Shown: in pieces, positions 15,050 to 23,631 of the stretch
Layout: every line of letters starts with the position of its first letter
How positions within the stretch are numbered: position 1 is the stretch's first letter
Assembly: GCA_018376535.1 (NCBI GenBank)
Contig: JAHABC010000015.1
Location: 1-50,370, forward strand
Length of the DNA stretch: 50,370 nucleotides
Origin: Ruminococcus sp.
GTDB lineage: Bacteria; Bacillota; Clostridia; Oscillospirales; Ruminococcaceae
Direction: 5' to 3'
Notes under the pieces: generated by a model
Seen by the model: the letters and a program-made list of their open reading frames with translations, nothing else
The model's database searches: none
Told to the model about the DNA's origin: nothing
Translations under genes and position numbers: made by a program

Positions 15050-16087
15050 TTAGTAGTATTTATAACCAGCATCTATCATTTCAACGACTGCCTTTTGTAA
15101 CAAGATTTTACCATCTAAATTGGAACTAACGATACTATAGTTAGTCTTTTTGAGAATATTTAAACATTCTCTAAGATGTTCTAACTTAATCTTATACGCA
15201 TCTCTAATGTAGTTGCGAACCACAAACTCTCTGCCCTTGTAGTTGAAGTCTGCAAGGATATCATTTTCATGCCTACCATTTTCAAGAGCCGTTTTAACTC
15301 TATATAAGTCTATGAACGCTCCAGATACGGCAGATAGTACGGCAATAGCCTCAGTTTTAGAAGTATAAAGTTCATCAAGTAACCTTAAAGATAACTGACC
15401 ATTCATGGATACTATAGCCTTAGAAAAATCGAAAGCATTTACATCATAGTAGTTAGATATTAAATCATTAACCATAGATTTAGTTATCTCTTTGCCATTA
15501 GCGTAATCCACTAACTTTTGAACTTCATTCTTTATGGTTAGAGAGTCACATAGACATTTATTAGCAATCAACTGAGCGTTATCGTAAGAGATAGAACACT
15601 TATTATCATGGCAAAACTTTTGGATATCTTTTGTAGTCTGCACTAGAGTCTTTTGAATAGCCTCAAAGACCATACCATTTTTAGAAATATAATCTATAAG
15701 TTTTTTGTTCTTTGCAGTAGGATATTTTTTGCCATTTTTAACATCAAAGCCAGTTACATAGAACACCACTATAGTTGATGGTGGTATGTTATCCAATGAA
15801 CTTATTAAATCTTTTACTATATCTGCTGGGATAGTATCGCAGTTAAAATCGTGAATAGTTATACATTTGTAATCGGCAAACATAGGACAGGCTTCGGCAA
15901 CATCGACAAACTCATTTAAATTAAAGTTTTTTCCATCTAGTTTATAGATATTAAAGTCATCGCCCGATGGCACTATTGAATTTATGGCGATTTGAACCAA
16001 TCTTTCAATAGAAACAATATCTTTGCCATAGAAATAGTATAGCCGTTTAAAAGACTTTGATTTTAAACTATTAATCAACTGGTTCAC
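15050..16087 (-). CDS. holA: DNA polymerase III, delta subunit
   Basis: 345-residue clamp-loader subunit HolA. The N-terminal AAA-like region has the characteristic YYFYGKDIVSIERL start and a non-canonical nucleotide loop, as normal for delta. A helical lid follows, then a C-terminal collar domain rich in Leu and Lys. It opens the beta clamp during replication. It overlaps the comEC stop by four bases; comEC immediately upstream of holA is a common Firmicutes order, which supports both calls. Confidence 0.92.
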   Translation of the reverse strand: MNQLINSLKSKSFKRLYYFYGKDIVSIERLVQIAINSIVPSGDDFNIYKLDGKNFNLNEFVDVAEACPMFADYKCITIHDFNCDTIPADIVKDLISSLDNIPPSTIVVFYVTGFDVKNGKKYPTAKNKKLIDYISKNGMVFEAIQKTLVQTTKDIQKFCHDNKCSISYDNAQLIANKCLCDSLTIKNEVQKLVDYANGKEITKSMVNDLISNYYDVNAFDFSKAIVSMNGQLSLRLLDELYTSKTEAIAVLSAVSGAFIDLYRVKTALENGRHENDILADFNYKGREFVVRNYIRDAYKIKLEHLRECLNILKKTNYSIVSSNLDGKILLQKAVVEMIDAGYKYY

Positions 16088-18093
16088 GATTTCAAACTCC
16101 TTACTTCAAAAAATCCTTTATTTAAGTAGTAATCGACTTCTACATTAAATTCTTGAGTGTTAAAAGTTTCGGTAACTCCGTTATGAGTGACTTCAAAAGA
16201 TGTATCTTTGTAGATAGTAATATCAAAGTCATCATAAGAGTACATATACTTAGAACTTTCAACGTCTATTCTATTTGGAACTATTCCCAATACAGAACAG
16301 TCACTTCTTAGATAAGTTCCATCTGGAACGTTTATCGCAGATACTTTATAATCTTTTAATTGAACATCGTACATGGTAATACTTTGATACGCTTTCTTTA
16401 ACATAGTAATGCTATTTATGTTATTTATACCATATCTTTTGCAGTACGTTTGTACATATGTAGATGTCTTATAGTTTTTAGAAAAATCTATAATATTTGT
16501 ATCTCCGTGATACGATATAATCATAACTTGATATTTACTATTACCTAATAAAGCTACTCTTAATATACTCTGTTGATATTCTTGAATACCTATTAGAGTT
16601 ATTCCCATAATTAATACGCTTGTTAAAATGCTCACGATAGTATACTTTTCGTTCTTAAATATTGCGTAGCAAACTATACATATAAGCACACATATAATCG
16701 ATAGATATATTAATATATTATAATCTGTTGGAATGTTACTAAAAGGTATCTTAGATATACTTCTGCAAATATAAATCATTATTTTGCAACATATATCGGC
16801 TACACATAGCAGTAGCTTAGTTAAGATTAAAATTCTGCCACCTGTTACAAATACTAAAAATCCACATACTATTGATATCTCACATAAAGGTAAGCATACA
16901 ATGTTAGTTAAAGGCATTATTATACTAACTTCATCAAAGAATATCAAGCAGATAGGAACTATACACAACGTTGTAATAACAGTAGATAGGATATCTTTTA
17001 TAAACTTTGGATACTTTAAATCTTTAGTTAAGTATGGCGATAAGACACCTATTCCGAACACTCCGACAACCGATAGTAAAAATGATACGTTTCCTATTAA
17101 GTAAGGTTGTAACGATATCATTATCATAGATGTAATACTCAACGTATTGAGAGTATCGGATTTTCTAACAAAAAGTATTCCCATATTGGATATACTTAAC
17201 ATTATAAACGTTCTTACAGCAGATATAGGAAATCCTACTACTATTATGAACATTAGCATAAAAACTTCATAGATTACAAACTTTATACAGTGAGGAAGTG
17301 CTAAATCTTTAGTTTCAAGATATTCCAAAAAGAACTTTAATACAGAAGTTAATATAACTAAGTGCAATCCAGATACTGCTACTAGACTACCTATACCACT
17401 CCTCATTAAAGAGTTTTTATCGTACTTTGAAAGGTCGGATTTATCTCCAAAGAGCATAGCACTCAATAAAGATGCTCCACTTTTGGACATATATAACTTA
17501 AAAGTACCTACTATTTTTTCTCTGTAATCTTGTAGGTTTCTAACTAGATTGTATATAAAATCGTCATCTATATGATTAACTTGCAAGTTACGAATATCAT
17601 TTCCTTGTAGATATATTCCTTTAGAATTATAGTATTGTTTGCTATTAAAAAGATATTCATTAGTGAAATCTTTAGTAGTACACTCAAAAGATACATTATC
17701 ACCATATAGGCAACCTATTGAATTGGTATATATGTATAATCTTGCTTTGGTGTTGCCGTTTATGTAGCCATCTAGTATATAAGATGATGTATCACTAGAA
17801 TAGTCATTCACTTGGATTACTTTTCCTATATAAGAAACTTCAACATCTTGATACTTTTTTAGATAGTCTACATTAGTTATCATGTAGTTAGAAAATATAA
17901 GTGTTCCCACTATAAAAGATGTTTCACAAAGAATACTCTCTTTTATGCCTAGTTTGAACACAAATATTAAAAGAAAAGTAATCGCAAATGAAAAAGCTAC
18001 TCCAATGTACAAGTATACGGATTTATATAGTATATAACATACTACAAAGCCTAAAATATATGGTATTGCAATATATAAAGACTTTCTAGTCAT
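16084..18093 (-). CDS. comEC: ComEC/Rec2-family DNA uptake channel, C-terminal domain degenerate
   Basis: 669 residues. An N-terminal membrane hairpin and OB-like DUF4131 region (to about 190) are followed by the polytopic competence domain (about 200-480, with SGLHLVILTS and FPISAVRTFIML). Full ComEC proteins usually continue into a metallo-beta-lactamase-like nuclease domain with HxHxDH. Here the ~170 residues after the last helix keep a short similar strand pattern but show no HxHxDH or other zinc signature, and the protein is correspondingly short. DNA translocation may remain while the nuclease activity is lost, or is supplied elsewhere. No strong RBS is visible at 18093, so translation may be coupled to the HIT gene eight bases upstream. 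Confidence 0.88.
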   Translation of the reverse strand: MTRKSLYIAIPYILGFVVCYILYKSVYLYIGVAFSFAITFLLIFVFKLGIKESILCETSFIVGTLIFSNYMITNVDYLKKYQDVEVSYIGKVIQVNDYSSDTSSYILDGYINGNTKARLYIYTNSIGCLYGDNVSFECTTKDFTNEYLFNSKQYYNSKGIYLQGNDIRNLQVNHIDDDFIYNLVRNLQDYREKIVGTFKLYMSKSGASLLSAMLFGDKSDLSKYDKNSLMRSGIGSLVAVSGLHLVILTSVLKFFLEYLETKDLALPHCIKFVIYEVFMLMFIIVVGFPISAVRTFIMLSISNMGILFVRKSDTLNTLSITSMIMISLQPYLIGNVSFLLSVVGVFGIGVLSPYLTKDLKYPKFIKDILSTVITTLCIVPICLIFFDEVSIIMPLTNIVCLPLCEISIVCGFLVFVTGGRILILTKLLLCVADICCKIMIYICRSISKIPFSNIPTDYNILIYLSIICVLICIVCYAIFKNEKYTIVSILTSVLIMGITLIGIQEYQQSILRVALLGNSKYQVMIISYHGDTNIIDFSKNYKTSTYVQTYCKRYGINNINSITMLKKAYQSITMYDVQLKDYKVSAINVPDGTYLRSDCSVLGIVPNRIDVESSKYMYSYDDFDITIYKDTSFEVTHNGVTETFNTQEFNVEVDYYLNKGFFEVRSLKS

Positions 18094-18100
18094 AGATAAT

Positions 18101-18439
18101 CTACTTTATAGACCAACCCATTTGAGTACCTGCTAGTAAATGGAAGTGCAAGTGCTTTACGGTTTGACCAGCATCATCACCACAATTGGTGATAATTCTA
18201 TATCCATTACCTAGATTGTTCTCTTTTGCAAGTTTAGATGCAACTTCAAATATGTACGCAACTATACTAGAGTTCTCAGATGTAATATCATTTACACTAG
18301 TTATGTGTTGCTTTGGAATTATTAACCAATGTATTGGTGCTATAGGATTTATGTCTTTAAATACAAAAACCTTATCATCTTCGTAAACCTTGGTGCTTGG
18401 AATTTCACCGTTTATAATTTTACAGAATAAACAATCCAT
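18101..18439 (-). CDS. HIT family protein (HinT-like nucleotide hydrolase)
   Basis: 112 residues. It starts CLFCKIINGEIPS, typical of the Hint/PKCI branch, with IIPKQH in the middle and the histidine triad HLHFHLL near residues 97-103. It hydrolyses nucleoside phosphoramidates and aminoacyl-adenylates, which fits its position directly after alaS. TAGGAGG lies upstream of the ATG at 18439. Confidence 0.93.
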   Translation of the reverse strand: MDCLFCKIINGEIPSTKVYEDDKVFVFKDINPIAPIHWLIIPKQHITSVNDITSENSSIVAYIFEVASKLAKENNLGNGYRIITNCGDDAGQTVKHLHFHLLAGTQMGWSIK

Positions 18440-18469
18440 ATAAAAACCTCCTAGATGTAATATAGTATG

Positions 18470-18490
18470 GGAACGTCCTAAAAGGACGTT
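18470..18490 (-). other. Hairpin between alaS and the HIT gene
   Basis: Perfect stem GAACGTCC/GGACGTTC directly after the alaS stop, with no T run on either strand. It may protect the transcript end or attenuate weakly rather than terminate. Confidence 0.5.
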
Positions 18491-18494
18491 CGCA

Positions 18495-21125
18495 TTATTT
18501 TATCATAGATTTAACTATAGTTTCGAGTTCATTTAATGCAGTTTCTATCTTAGATAGGTCGCCAACACCTGCACGAGCAGTATCAGGACGACCACCACCT
18601 TTACCACCAGTTAGTTCGGCGATAGCTTTTACAATCTTACCAGCGTTTAAGCCTTTAGCGATGGCATCTTTACCACATACTACGCAGATAGTTCCTTTAC
18701 CTTCAAATTCACCTATGAAAGCACCTACAACGTTAGAATACTTATCTTTAGCCTTATCGCCCATTTGAAGTAGAACGTCTGTTTTAGTATTTTGGAATAT
18801 TCCACTAACCACATTAACACCATCGATATCTTTAACGTTATCGAAAATGTTATTGGACTTAATATCGGCAATCTGTTGATTTAACTTTTCGATAGTCTTT
18901 TCTAACTCTTTGCTTTCTGCAACTACTTGATTACATTTATTAGCAAGTTCATTAACGTTAGCAATCTTTAAAGCGTGTGCAGACTTTTGAACTAAGCTAT
19001 CCATATTGGAAATGTATTTTAAAACGCCTCTACCAGTAACAGCTTCGATACGTCTTACTCCAGATGCTACAGAACTTTCGGAAACTATCTTAAATAGACC
19101 AATCTTGGAAGTGTTGTCTATATGAGTACCTCCACAAAATTCAGTAGAGAAGTTTCCAACTTTGACAACTCTAACGATATCGCCATACTTTTCGCCGAAT
19201 AGAGCCATAGCTCCTAACTTTTTAGCCTCCTCGATAGGCATTTCTGTCATGGATACTTCTAAACATGATAGTATCTTTTCATTTACCATATCTTCTACCT
19301 TTTGAATTTCTTCGGAAGTCATAGCAGAAAAATGTGAGAAGTCGAAACGGCAATAATCTTGATTTACAAGTTGTCCTGCTTGATGGACGTGTTCACCTAA
19401 TACGGCTCTTAGACTAGATTGTAGTATGTGTGCTGTAGTGTGATTTCTCATAATAGAATTTCTACGTTCAACGTCTATTTCAGCAGATACGGTATCACCA
19501 ACAGATACAGTTCCTCTATTTACAGTACCAAAGTGTAAGAAGTGACCATCTTCATTTTTAGTAGTATCGGTTACTTCGAATATAAACGAACCACTTATAG
19601 TACCAGTATCGCCAACTTGACCACCACTCTCGGCATAGAATGGAGTTTTATCTAATACTATAGTAACGTCGTCGCCCTCGTTAGCAGATTGAACACTCTC
19701 TGTACCATTATAGATTGCTACAACTTTACTATCCTTAGTAGAAGTATCGGAGTAGCCTACAAACTCAGTTTTTGGAGCGTTAATCTTTATTTCGTTACTA
19801 GCCCATGAGGATTTTGCCTTAGCATTATGGTCAGCTCTAGCACGGTCTTTTTGTTCTTTAACGCATTCCTTGTACTTGTCGATATCTACAGTGATGCCTT
19901 TTTCTTGAACTATTTCAACAGTTAAATCTATAGGGAAACCGTAAGTATCGGAAAGTTTGAAAGCATCTTCACCAGATAGAACCTTATTTGAACCGATATT
20001 TTCAATCATACTATTTAAAAGTTCAGTACCCTTATCGATAGTCTTTGCAAACTGTTCTTCTTCTACTTTGATAATCTTCTTGATATAATCACGTTTTTCA
20101 TCAAGTTCAGGATAAGCACACTTATTTTCATTTATAACAGTATCGCATACTTTGTATAGGAAAGGTTCGTGTATACCGATTAATCTGCCGTAACGACAAG
20201 CACGACGCAATAAACGTCTAAGAACGTAACCTCTACCAACGTTAGATGGCAAGATACCATCACCAACCATAAAAGTAGTACTTCTAATGTGGTCAGTGAT
20301 AACTCTTAAAGCGATATCATTTTTATCATCTTGTTTATAGGTAACACCAGCGATATCGGAAATGTGTTTCATAATATTTTGAACGGTATCAACTTCAAAT
20401 AGATTGTCTACACCTTGCATAACACAAGCAAGACGCTCTAAGCCCATACCAGTATCGATATTTTTATTTTTCATTTCAGTATAAGTACCTTTTCCGTCGC
20501 TATCGAACTGACTAAATACTAAGTTCCAAACTTCAACGAAACGGTCACATTCGCAACCAACGTGACAATCTGGACGACCACAACCCTTTTCTGCACCTCT
20601 ATCGAAGTAGATTTCTGAACATGGGCCACATGGACCAGAACCATGTTCCCAGAAGTTATCTTCCTTACCAAGACGAACCATATGGTCAGGAGCTATACCT
20701 ATTTTTTTAGTCCAAATATCGTAAGCTTCGTCATCATCTTGATATACAGATATATGAAGTTTATCCTTAGGCATTTCAAGAACTTCAGTAAAGAACTCCC
20801 AAGCCCAAGCGATAGCCTCATTTTTAAAGTAATCGCCAAATGAGAAGTTACCTAACATTTCAAAGTAAGTACCATGACGTGCAGTGTGACCTACATTTTC
20901 AATATCTGGAGTACGAATGCACTTTTGACAAGTAGTAACTCTTTTATTAGGTGGTACTGCTTGACCTAAGAAAAACTTCTTTAAAGGTGCCATTCCAGAA
21001 TTGATTAGTAATAGGCTGTTATCATTTTGAGGTACTAATGAAGAACTAGCCATTCTAGTATGATTTTTACTTTCAAAGAAAGATAAATATTTCTCTCTAA
21101 GAGTGTTTAATCCAAGCCATTGCAT
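18495..21125 (-). CDS. alaS: Alanine-tRNA ligase
   Basis: Full-length AlaRS of 876 residues. The class II catalytic core is at the N-terminus, with motif 2 around TARHGTYFEMLGNFSFGDYF (82-101) and the Cys-rich stretch GCGRPDCHVGCECD (181-194). The editing domain has its zinc site HTTAH at 562-566 and CGGTH at 664-668. The C-Ala oligomerisation domain ends with GGKGGGRPDTARAG, as usual. It charges tRNA-Ala and clears Ser/Gly mischarging. It lies 26 bases downstream of the SUFU-domain gene and shares its promoter; no T-box specifier leader is visible upstream. Confidence 0.98.
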   Translation of the reverse strand: MQWLGLNTLREKYLSFFESKNHTRMASSSLVPQNDNSLLLINSGMAPLKKFFLGQAVPPNKRVTTCQKCIRTPDIENVGHTARHGTYFEMLGNFSFGDYFKNEAIAWAWEFFTEVLEMPKDKLHISVYQDDDEAYDIWTKKIGIAPDHMVRLGKEDNFWEHGSGPCGPCSEIYFDRGAEKGCGRPDCHVGCECDRFVEVWNLVFSQFDSDGKGTYTEMKNKNIDTGMGLERLACVMQGVDNLFEVDTVQNIMKHISDIAGVTYKQDDKNDIALRVITDHIRSTTFMVGDGILPSNVGRGYVLRRLLRRACRYGRLIGIHEPFLYKVCDTVINENKCAYPELDEKRDYIKKIIKVEEEQFAKTIDKGTELLNSMIENIGSNKVLSGEDAFKLSDTYGFPIDLTVEIVQEKGITVDIDKYKECVKEQKDRARADHNAKAKSSWASNEIKINAPKTEFVGYSDTSTKDSKVVAIYNGTESVQSANEGDDVTIVLDKTPFYAESGGQVGDTGTISGSFIFEVTDTTKNEDGHFLHFGTVNRGTVSVGDTVSAEIDVERRNSIMRNHTTAHILQSSLRAVLGEHVHQAGQLVNQDYCRFDFSHFSAMTSEEIQKVEDMVNEKILSCLEVSMTEMPIEEAKKLGAMALFGEKYGDIVRVVKVGNFSTEFCGGTHIDNTSKIGLFKIVSESSVASGVRRIEAVTGRGVLKYISNMDSLVQKSAHALKIANVNELANKCNQVVAESKELEKTIEKLNQQIADIKSNNIFDNVKDIDGVNVVSGIFQNTKTDVLLQMGDKAKDKYSNVVGAFIGEFEGKGTICVVCGKDAIAKGLNAGKIVKAIAELTGGKGGGRPDTARAGVGDLSKIETALNELETIVKSMIK

Positions 21126-21151
21126 AATTAAAAAAACTCCTTCAAATTAAC

Positions 21152-21751
21152 TTATATAATAGACTTTCTGTTTAAGTCAAAGACATCTACATTTTTAAGA
21201 GTAAACTGTTCTTGTAGATGTATCATAGCGTCTTTAAAGTTATCGCCAGAACTTACTATAGTATTTTTTTCAGCTTCGGATATAGGCATAGCGTACAACC
21301 AAGTTAGAATGTTGTTATCATCTAGGTCTATAGTTCCAAGCGATTTTTCCCAAAATAATGGTGGTGTTGTAAGTAGAATATGTTTCATTTCTGAGTTAGG
21401 TAATAGTTCGTCTAAAACATGATTGTATATAACTCCATACGCACAAGTAAGATTTTTTTCTACAATGTTTTTGTATAGTACAGCCATGATTTTACCTAAA
21501 GTATCGCCTAACTTGTTAGTAGAAAGTCCTAATAGTTCCACTCTAATATTTTTACCATTAGATTGAAATTTTCCCTCTTGATTAACTAATCCTAAAGTAC
21601 AACAAGTTAAGTAGTTGGGAGCGGGGCTATCTTTACAGAATAGAATATCTGTACTAGAATTTTCGGTTTTAAAGTAACTAAATGGTTTTTGTTCTCCACC
21701 TATAGTAGTAGAAACGGTATCGAACATTAACTTTTCAAAATCGTTTAACAA
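21152..21751 (-). CDS. SUFU (suppressor of fused) domain protein
   Basis: 199 residues. The C-terminal half has the bacterial SUFU pattern: ILLTTPPLFW near residue 127, a short Asp/Asn loop, then LTWLYAMPISEAEKN near 148 and a Gly-Asp-Asn...L helix. Bacterial SUFU proteins are often immunity-like or of unknown role. No toxin gene adjoins it here, and it is first in the alaS operon. The start is a TTG at 21751 with GGAGG exactly seven bases upstream; an internal ATG nine codons in lacks a site. Confidence 0.72.
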   Translation of the reverse strand: MLNDFEKLMFDTVSTTIGGEQKPFSYFKTENSSTDILFCKDSPAPNYLTCCTLGLVNQEGKFQSNGKNIRVELLGLSTNKLGDTLGKIMAVLYKNIVEKNLTCAYGVIYNHVLDELLPNSEMKHILLTTPPLFWEKSLGTIDLDDNNILTWLYAMPISEAEKNTIVSSGDNFKDAMIHLQEQFTLKNVDVFDLNRKSII

Positions 21752-21795
21752 GAAAAAACCTCCTTAATGAGTATGTATGTATTTTAGAATAGATT

Positions 21796-21855
21796 AGCCC
21801 CGTTCAGTACGGAACGAGGCTCTAAGAATATGCATTGCTAAGTCCCTGCGTATTC
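21796..21855 (-). promoter_or_regulatory. Structured 5' leader of the SUFU-alaS operon
   Basis: The predicted transcript start (about 21855) coincides with hairpin 1, GAATACGCA/TGCATATTC (21847-21855 and 21826-21834, one mismatch, 12-base loop). Hairpin 2, AGCCTCGTTC/GAACGGGGCT (21796-21805 and 21812-21821, ten pairs, one G-U), follows five bases later. There is no T run after hairpin 2, so this is not a clear terminator. No T-box antiterminator sequence is present. Confidence 0.5.
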
Positions 21856-21861
21856 TATAAC

Positions 21862-21890
21862 ATTATATATCAAAAAGTCGATTTTGTCAA
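21862..21890 (-). promoter_or_regulatory. Promoter of the SUFU-alaS operon
   Basis: Minus-strand TTGACA (21885-21890) and TATAAT (21862-21867), 17-base spacing, both perfect. Confidence 0.85.
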
Positions 21891-21935
21891 GATATTTTAT
21901 TACTTTAGAATTTGATATTAAAAAAATAATTTCTA

Positions 21936-21964
21936 TTGACTTTATTATAAATGTATACTATAAT
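21936..21964 (+). promoter_or_regulatory. Promoter of the DUF1292 gene
   Basis: TTGACT (21936-21941) and TATAAT (21959-21964), 17-base spacing, divergent from the alaS promoter. Confidence 0.8.
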
Positions 21965-22014
21965 ATATTAAAGATGTTGACATCTAAATACTTTTAAGAT
22001 TGGAGATTGTATCT

Positions 22015-22350
22015 ATGAATGAGTTCGCACCAGATTTATTTACCCTAACCGATGAGGAAGGCATTGAACACGTTTTTGAATTTTTGGACAGTGCTGAAAT
22101 AGATGGAGTTTTATATTATGCTCTTACTCCTCATTTTGAAAATTCGGAAGATTTGCTAGATAGTGACGGTGAGTTGGTTATTCTAAAGGAAGACCCTCAA
22201 AGTGATAACTTAAATCCAGAAAATATCTCTTTGGTTTCTATAGATGATGAGGACGAATTTAATAAGGTTGGTCAAATTCTATTAGAACGTGTAAACGCTA
22301 TGTTTGAAGATGCTGAGGATTTTGATGACGAAGATGAGGACGATATTTAA
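22015..22350 (+). CDS. DUF1292 family acidic protein
   Basis: 111 residues, very acidic, with the DUF1292 pattern: an early FTLTDEEGIEHVFEFLD strand block, YYALTPHFE and VILKEDP, then a long Asp/Glu tail. The family (YrzB-like) is widespread in Firmicutes, often near alaS and the ruvX/yrrK genes, and has no firm biochemical role. The ATG at 22015 is chosen because GGAG lies nine bases upstream; a TTG at 22000 overlaps that site. Confidence 0.88.
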   Translation: MNEFAPDLFTLTDEEGIEHVFEFLDSAEIDGVLYYALTPHFENSEDLLDSDGELVILKEDPQSDNLNPENISLVSIDDEDEFNKVGQILLERVNAMFEDAEDFDDEDEDDI

Positions 22351-22386
22351 TTTCATCTAAATTTTTAGAATTGGCAAAAATTTCAC

Positions 22387-22415
22387 TTGATTTTTTGTGA
22401 AATCGGTGTTATAAT
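22387..22415 (+). promoter_or_regulatory. Promoter of the non-coding RNA
   Basis: TTGATT (22387-22392) and TATAAT (22410-22415), 17-base spacing, with no convincing reading frame downstream. Confidence 0.75.
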
Positions 22416-22421
22416 ATTATT

Positions 22422-22650
22422 AAACAATTAAGATGCTTTGATTGTTATATGTTCACTTGCTTAAGTTCTGCCTTGTTCGAGCAAGTATAGTTTTTTTAAT
22501 CCAACACTTAAATATAGGGAATTTAGCTCTAGTTGTGGATTGCAGACCTCCTAACCTATCGGTTGGACGAAGGGAGCATGATTCAGTTAGGCGGATACCC
22601 ACCTGCCTTGTGCGGGTTTTATTTGCTATACGACGGCAAGGCGGTTTTTA
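22422..22650 (+). ncRNA. Probable 6S RNA or other ~230-nt structured RNA
   Basis: The ~420-base gap between the DUF1292 gene and the next gene holds a promoter, a G+C-richer structured stretch and two hairpin/T-run ends. The stems I see are ACTTGCT/AGCAAGT near the 5' side, CCTAAC/GTTAGG around a GGGAGCATG segment, and a terminal stem ACC(T)GCCTTG (22601-22610)/CAAGGCGGT (22637-22645) followed by T5. Size, position and the GGTTGG...GGGAGCATG...ACCCACCTG...CTATACGACGGCAAGG layout recall clostridial 6S RNA, the RNA polymerase-binding promoter mimic. The assignment is by resemblance only, and I did not establish the closing stem. No credible protein is encoded here. Confidence 0.6.
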
Positions 22651-22661
22651 TTGTAAATTAT

Positions 22662-22693
22662 AAGCGTATCAACTTTTTGATACGCTTTTTTTT
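22662..22693 (+). terminator. Terminator downstream of the non-coding RNA
   Basis: Eleven-base perfect stem AAGCGTATCAA/TTGATACGCTT, four-base loop, then eight Ts. Confidence 0.9.
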
Positions 22694-22713
22694 ATATGTG
22701 TTTATATTTTGTA

Positions 22714-22747
22714 TAAAAAATGCTCTAACGTACGCTAGAGCATTTTT
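22714..22747. terminator. Bidirectional terminator
   Basis: Stem ATGCTCTA/TAGAGCAT (22720-22743) flanked by an A run and a T run. On the minus strand it ends the secreted-protein gene at 22770. Confidence 0.8.
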
Positions 22748-22769
22748 ATAGTATTAATATCTAAGTAGA

Positions 22770-23594
22770 TTAATCTTTCTTACGAGATGCAACTACACCA
22801 GCACCTGTTAAAGCACAAACTAAAACTATACCAGCAATACCAGCATCACCAGTAGCAGTAGTAGTATCTTCTTGAGCTACAGTAGTACCGTCACCATTAG
22901 ATTTAGTAGTTTCGTCTTTCTTAGTAGTAGTATCACCTTTCTTGGTAGTGCCATCGGCTTTAGTAGTATCGTCAGCCTTAGTAGTATCATCAGCCTTAGT
23001 AGTATCATCGGAAGCAGCAGTAGTAGTTTCTTCTTCGCCACCACCGTTAGCCTTTTGGATTGCAGCACTTAAACCAGATACGTTAAAGTTTATTGTGACA
23101 TCTTTTTCAGCTTCAAAGTTGAAGTCTATATCTTGAACGTTATTTCCACCCCAAACATTGTATATGTTAAGACGGATACAAGTACCATTATCACCAGTTC
23201 TGTAAGCACCATCGGAAGGACCATTGTAAGCTACAGCATTTCCATCAACTGTAATAGAATTAACACTTAATACTATACCAGTATCAGCAAGAGTAGCACC
23301 TTCACCAACGATATCATAAATATTAATATCAGGAATTTCAAGTATTAAAGCACCAGTACCAGTTTCAGATTTAGTAGCCTCATTTAATGGAAAAGTTAGA
23401 CTATAATCTCCATCACCATTTATAGTACAACTTGGTGCACTACTATCCCAAAGAGAAGTAGAACCTACAGTACCATTTAAAACAGCTGTATATGTTTCTG
23501 GTACAGCACTAGCACCGATTGCACTAGTAATAGCCATAGTAGTGCCTACTAATGCAGTAGCTACTATGCTAGCAATAAATTTCTTTAATTTCAT
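22770..23594 (-). CDS. Secreted surface protein with Thr/Lys/Asp repeats and C-terminal anchor
   Basis: 274 residues from the ATG at 23594 (GGAGGG upstream). The signal peptide is MKKF-like and ends near AIGASA. A beta-rich domain of about 150 residues follows (GTVGSTSLWDSS, IPDINIYDIVG), then a low-complexity segment of TTKADD and TTKK-type repeats (about 185-240). It ends in a hydrophobic helix GIAGIVLVCALTGAGVV and the basic tail ASRKKD. This is the layout of sortase-anchored proteins, but no LPxTG is present; only TGDAG precedes the helix. It may therefore be simply membrane-anchored, or use a variant sorting signal. The domain could be adhesive or carbohydrate-binding; I do not recognise it. 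Confidence 0.8.
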   Translation of the reverse strand: MKLKKFIASIVATALVGTTMAITSAIGASAVPETYTAVLNGTVGSTSLWDSSAPSCTINGDGDYSLTFPLNEATKSETGTGALILEIPDINIYDIVGEGATLADTGIVLSVNSITVDGNAVAYNGPSDGAYRTGDNGTCIRLNIYNVWGGNNVQDIDFNFEAEKDVTINFNVSGLSAAIQKANGGGEEETTTAASDDTTKADDTTKADDTTKADGTTKKGDTTTKKDETTKSNGDGTTVAQEDTTTATGDAGIAGIVLVCALTGAGVVASRKKD

Positions 23595-23631
23595 TTTAGA
23601 TAACCCTCCAAAAATTTTTTCTATATATACT

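Noticed and set aside
21752..21890. T-box leader for alaS
   Set aside because: The conserved antiterminator sequence and a terminator T run are both absent, and the leader is too short.
22438..22751. Two overlapping rightward frames of about 70 residues after the DUF1292 gene
   Set aside because: They have no ribosome binding site, an odd composition with many Cys, Arg and Phe, and lie exactly on the structured RNA with its terminators.
22872..23136. Opposite-strand and shifted frames rich in Ser/Val or Leu/Lys
   Set aside because: They are mirror frames of the Thr/Lys repeat of the secreted protein gene and have no start signals.
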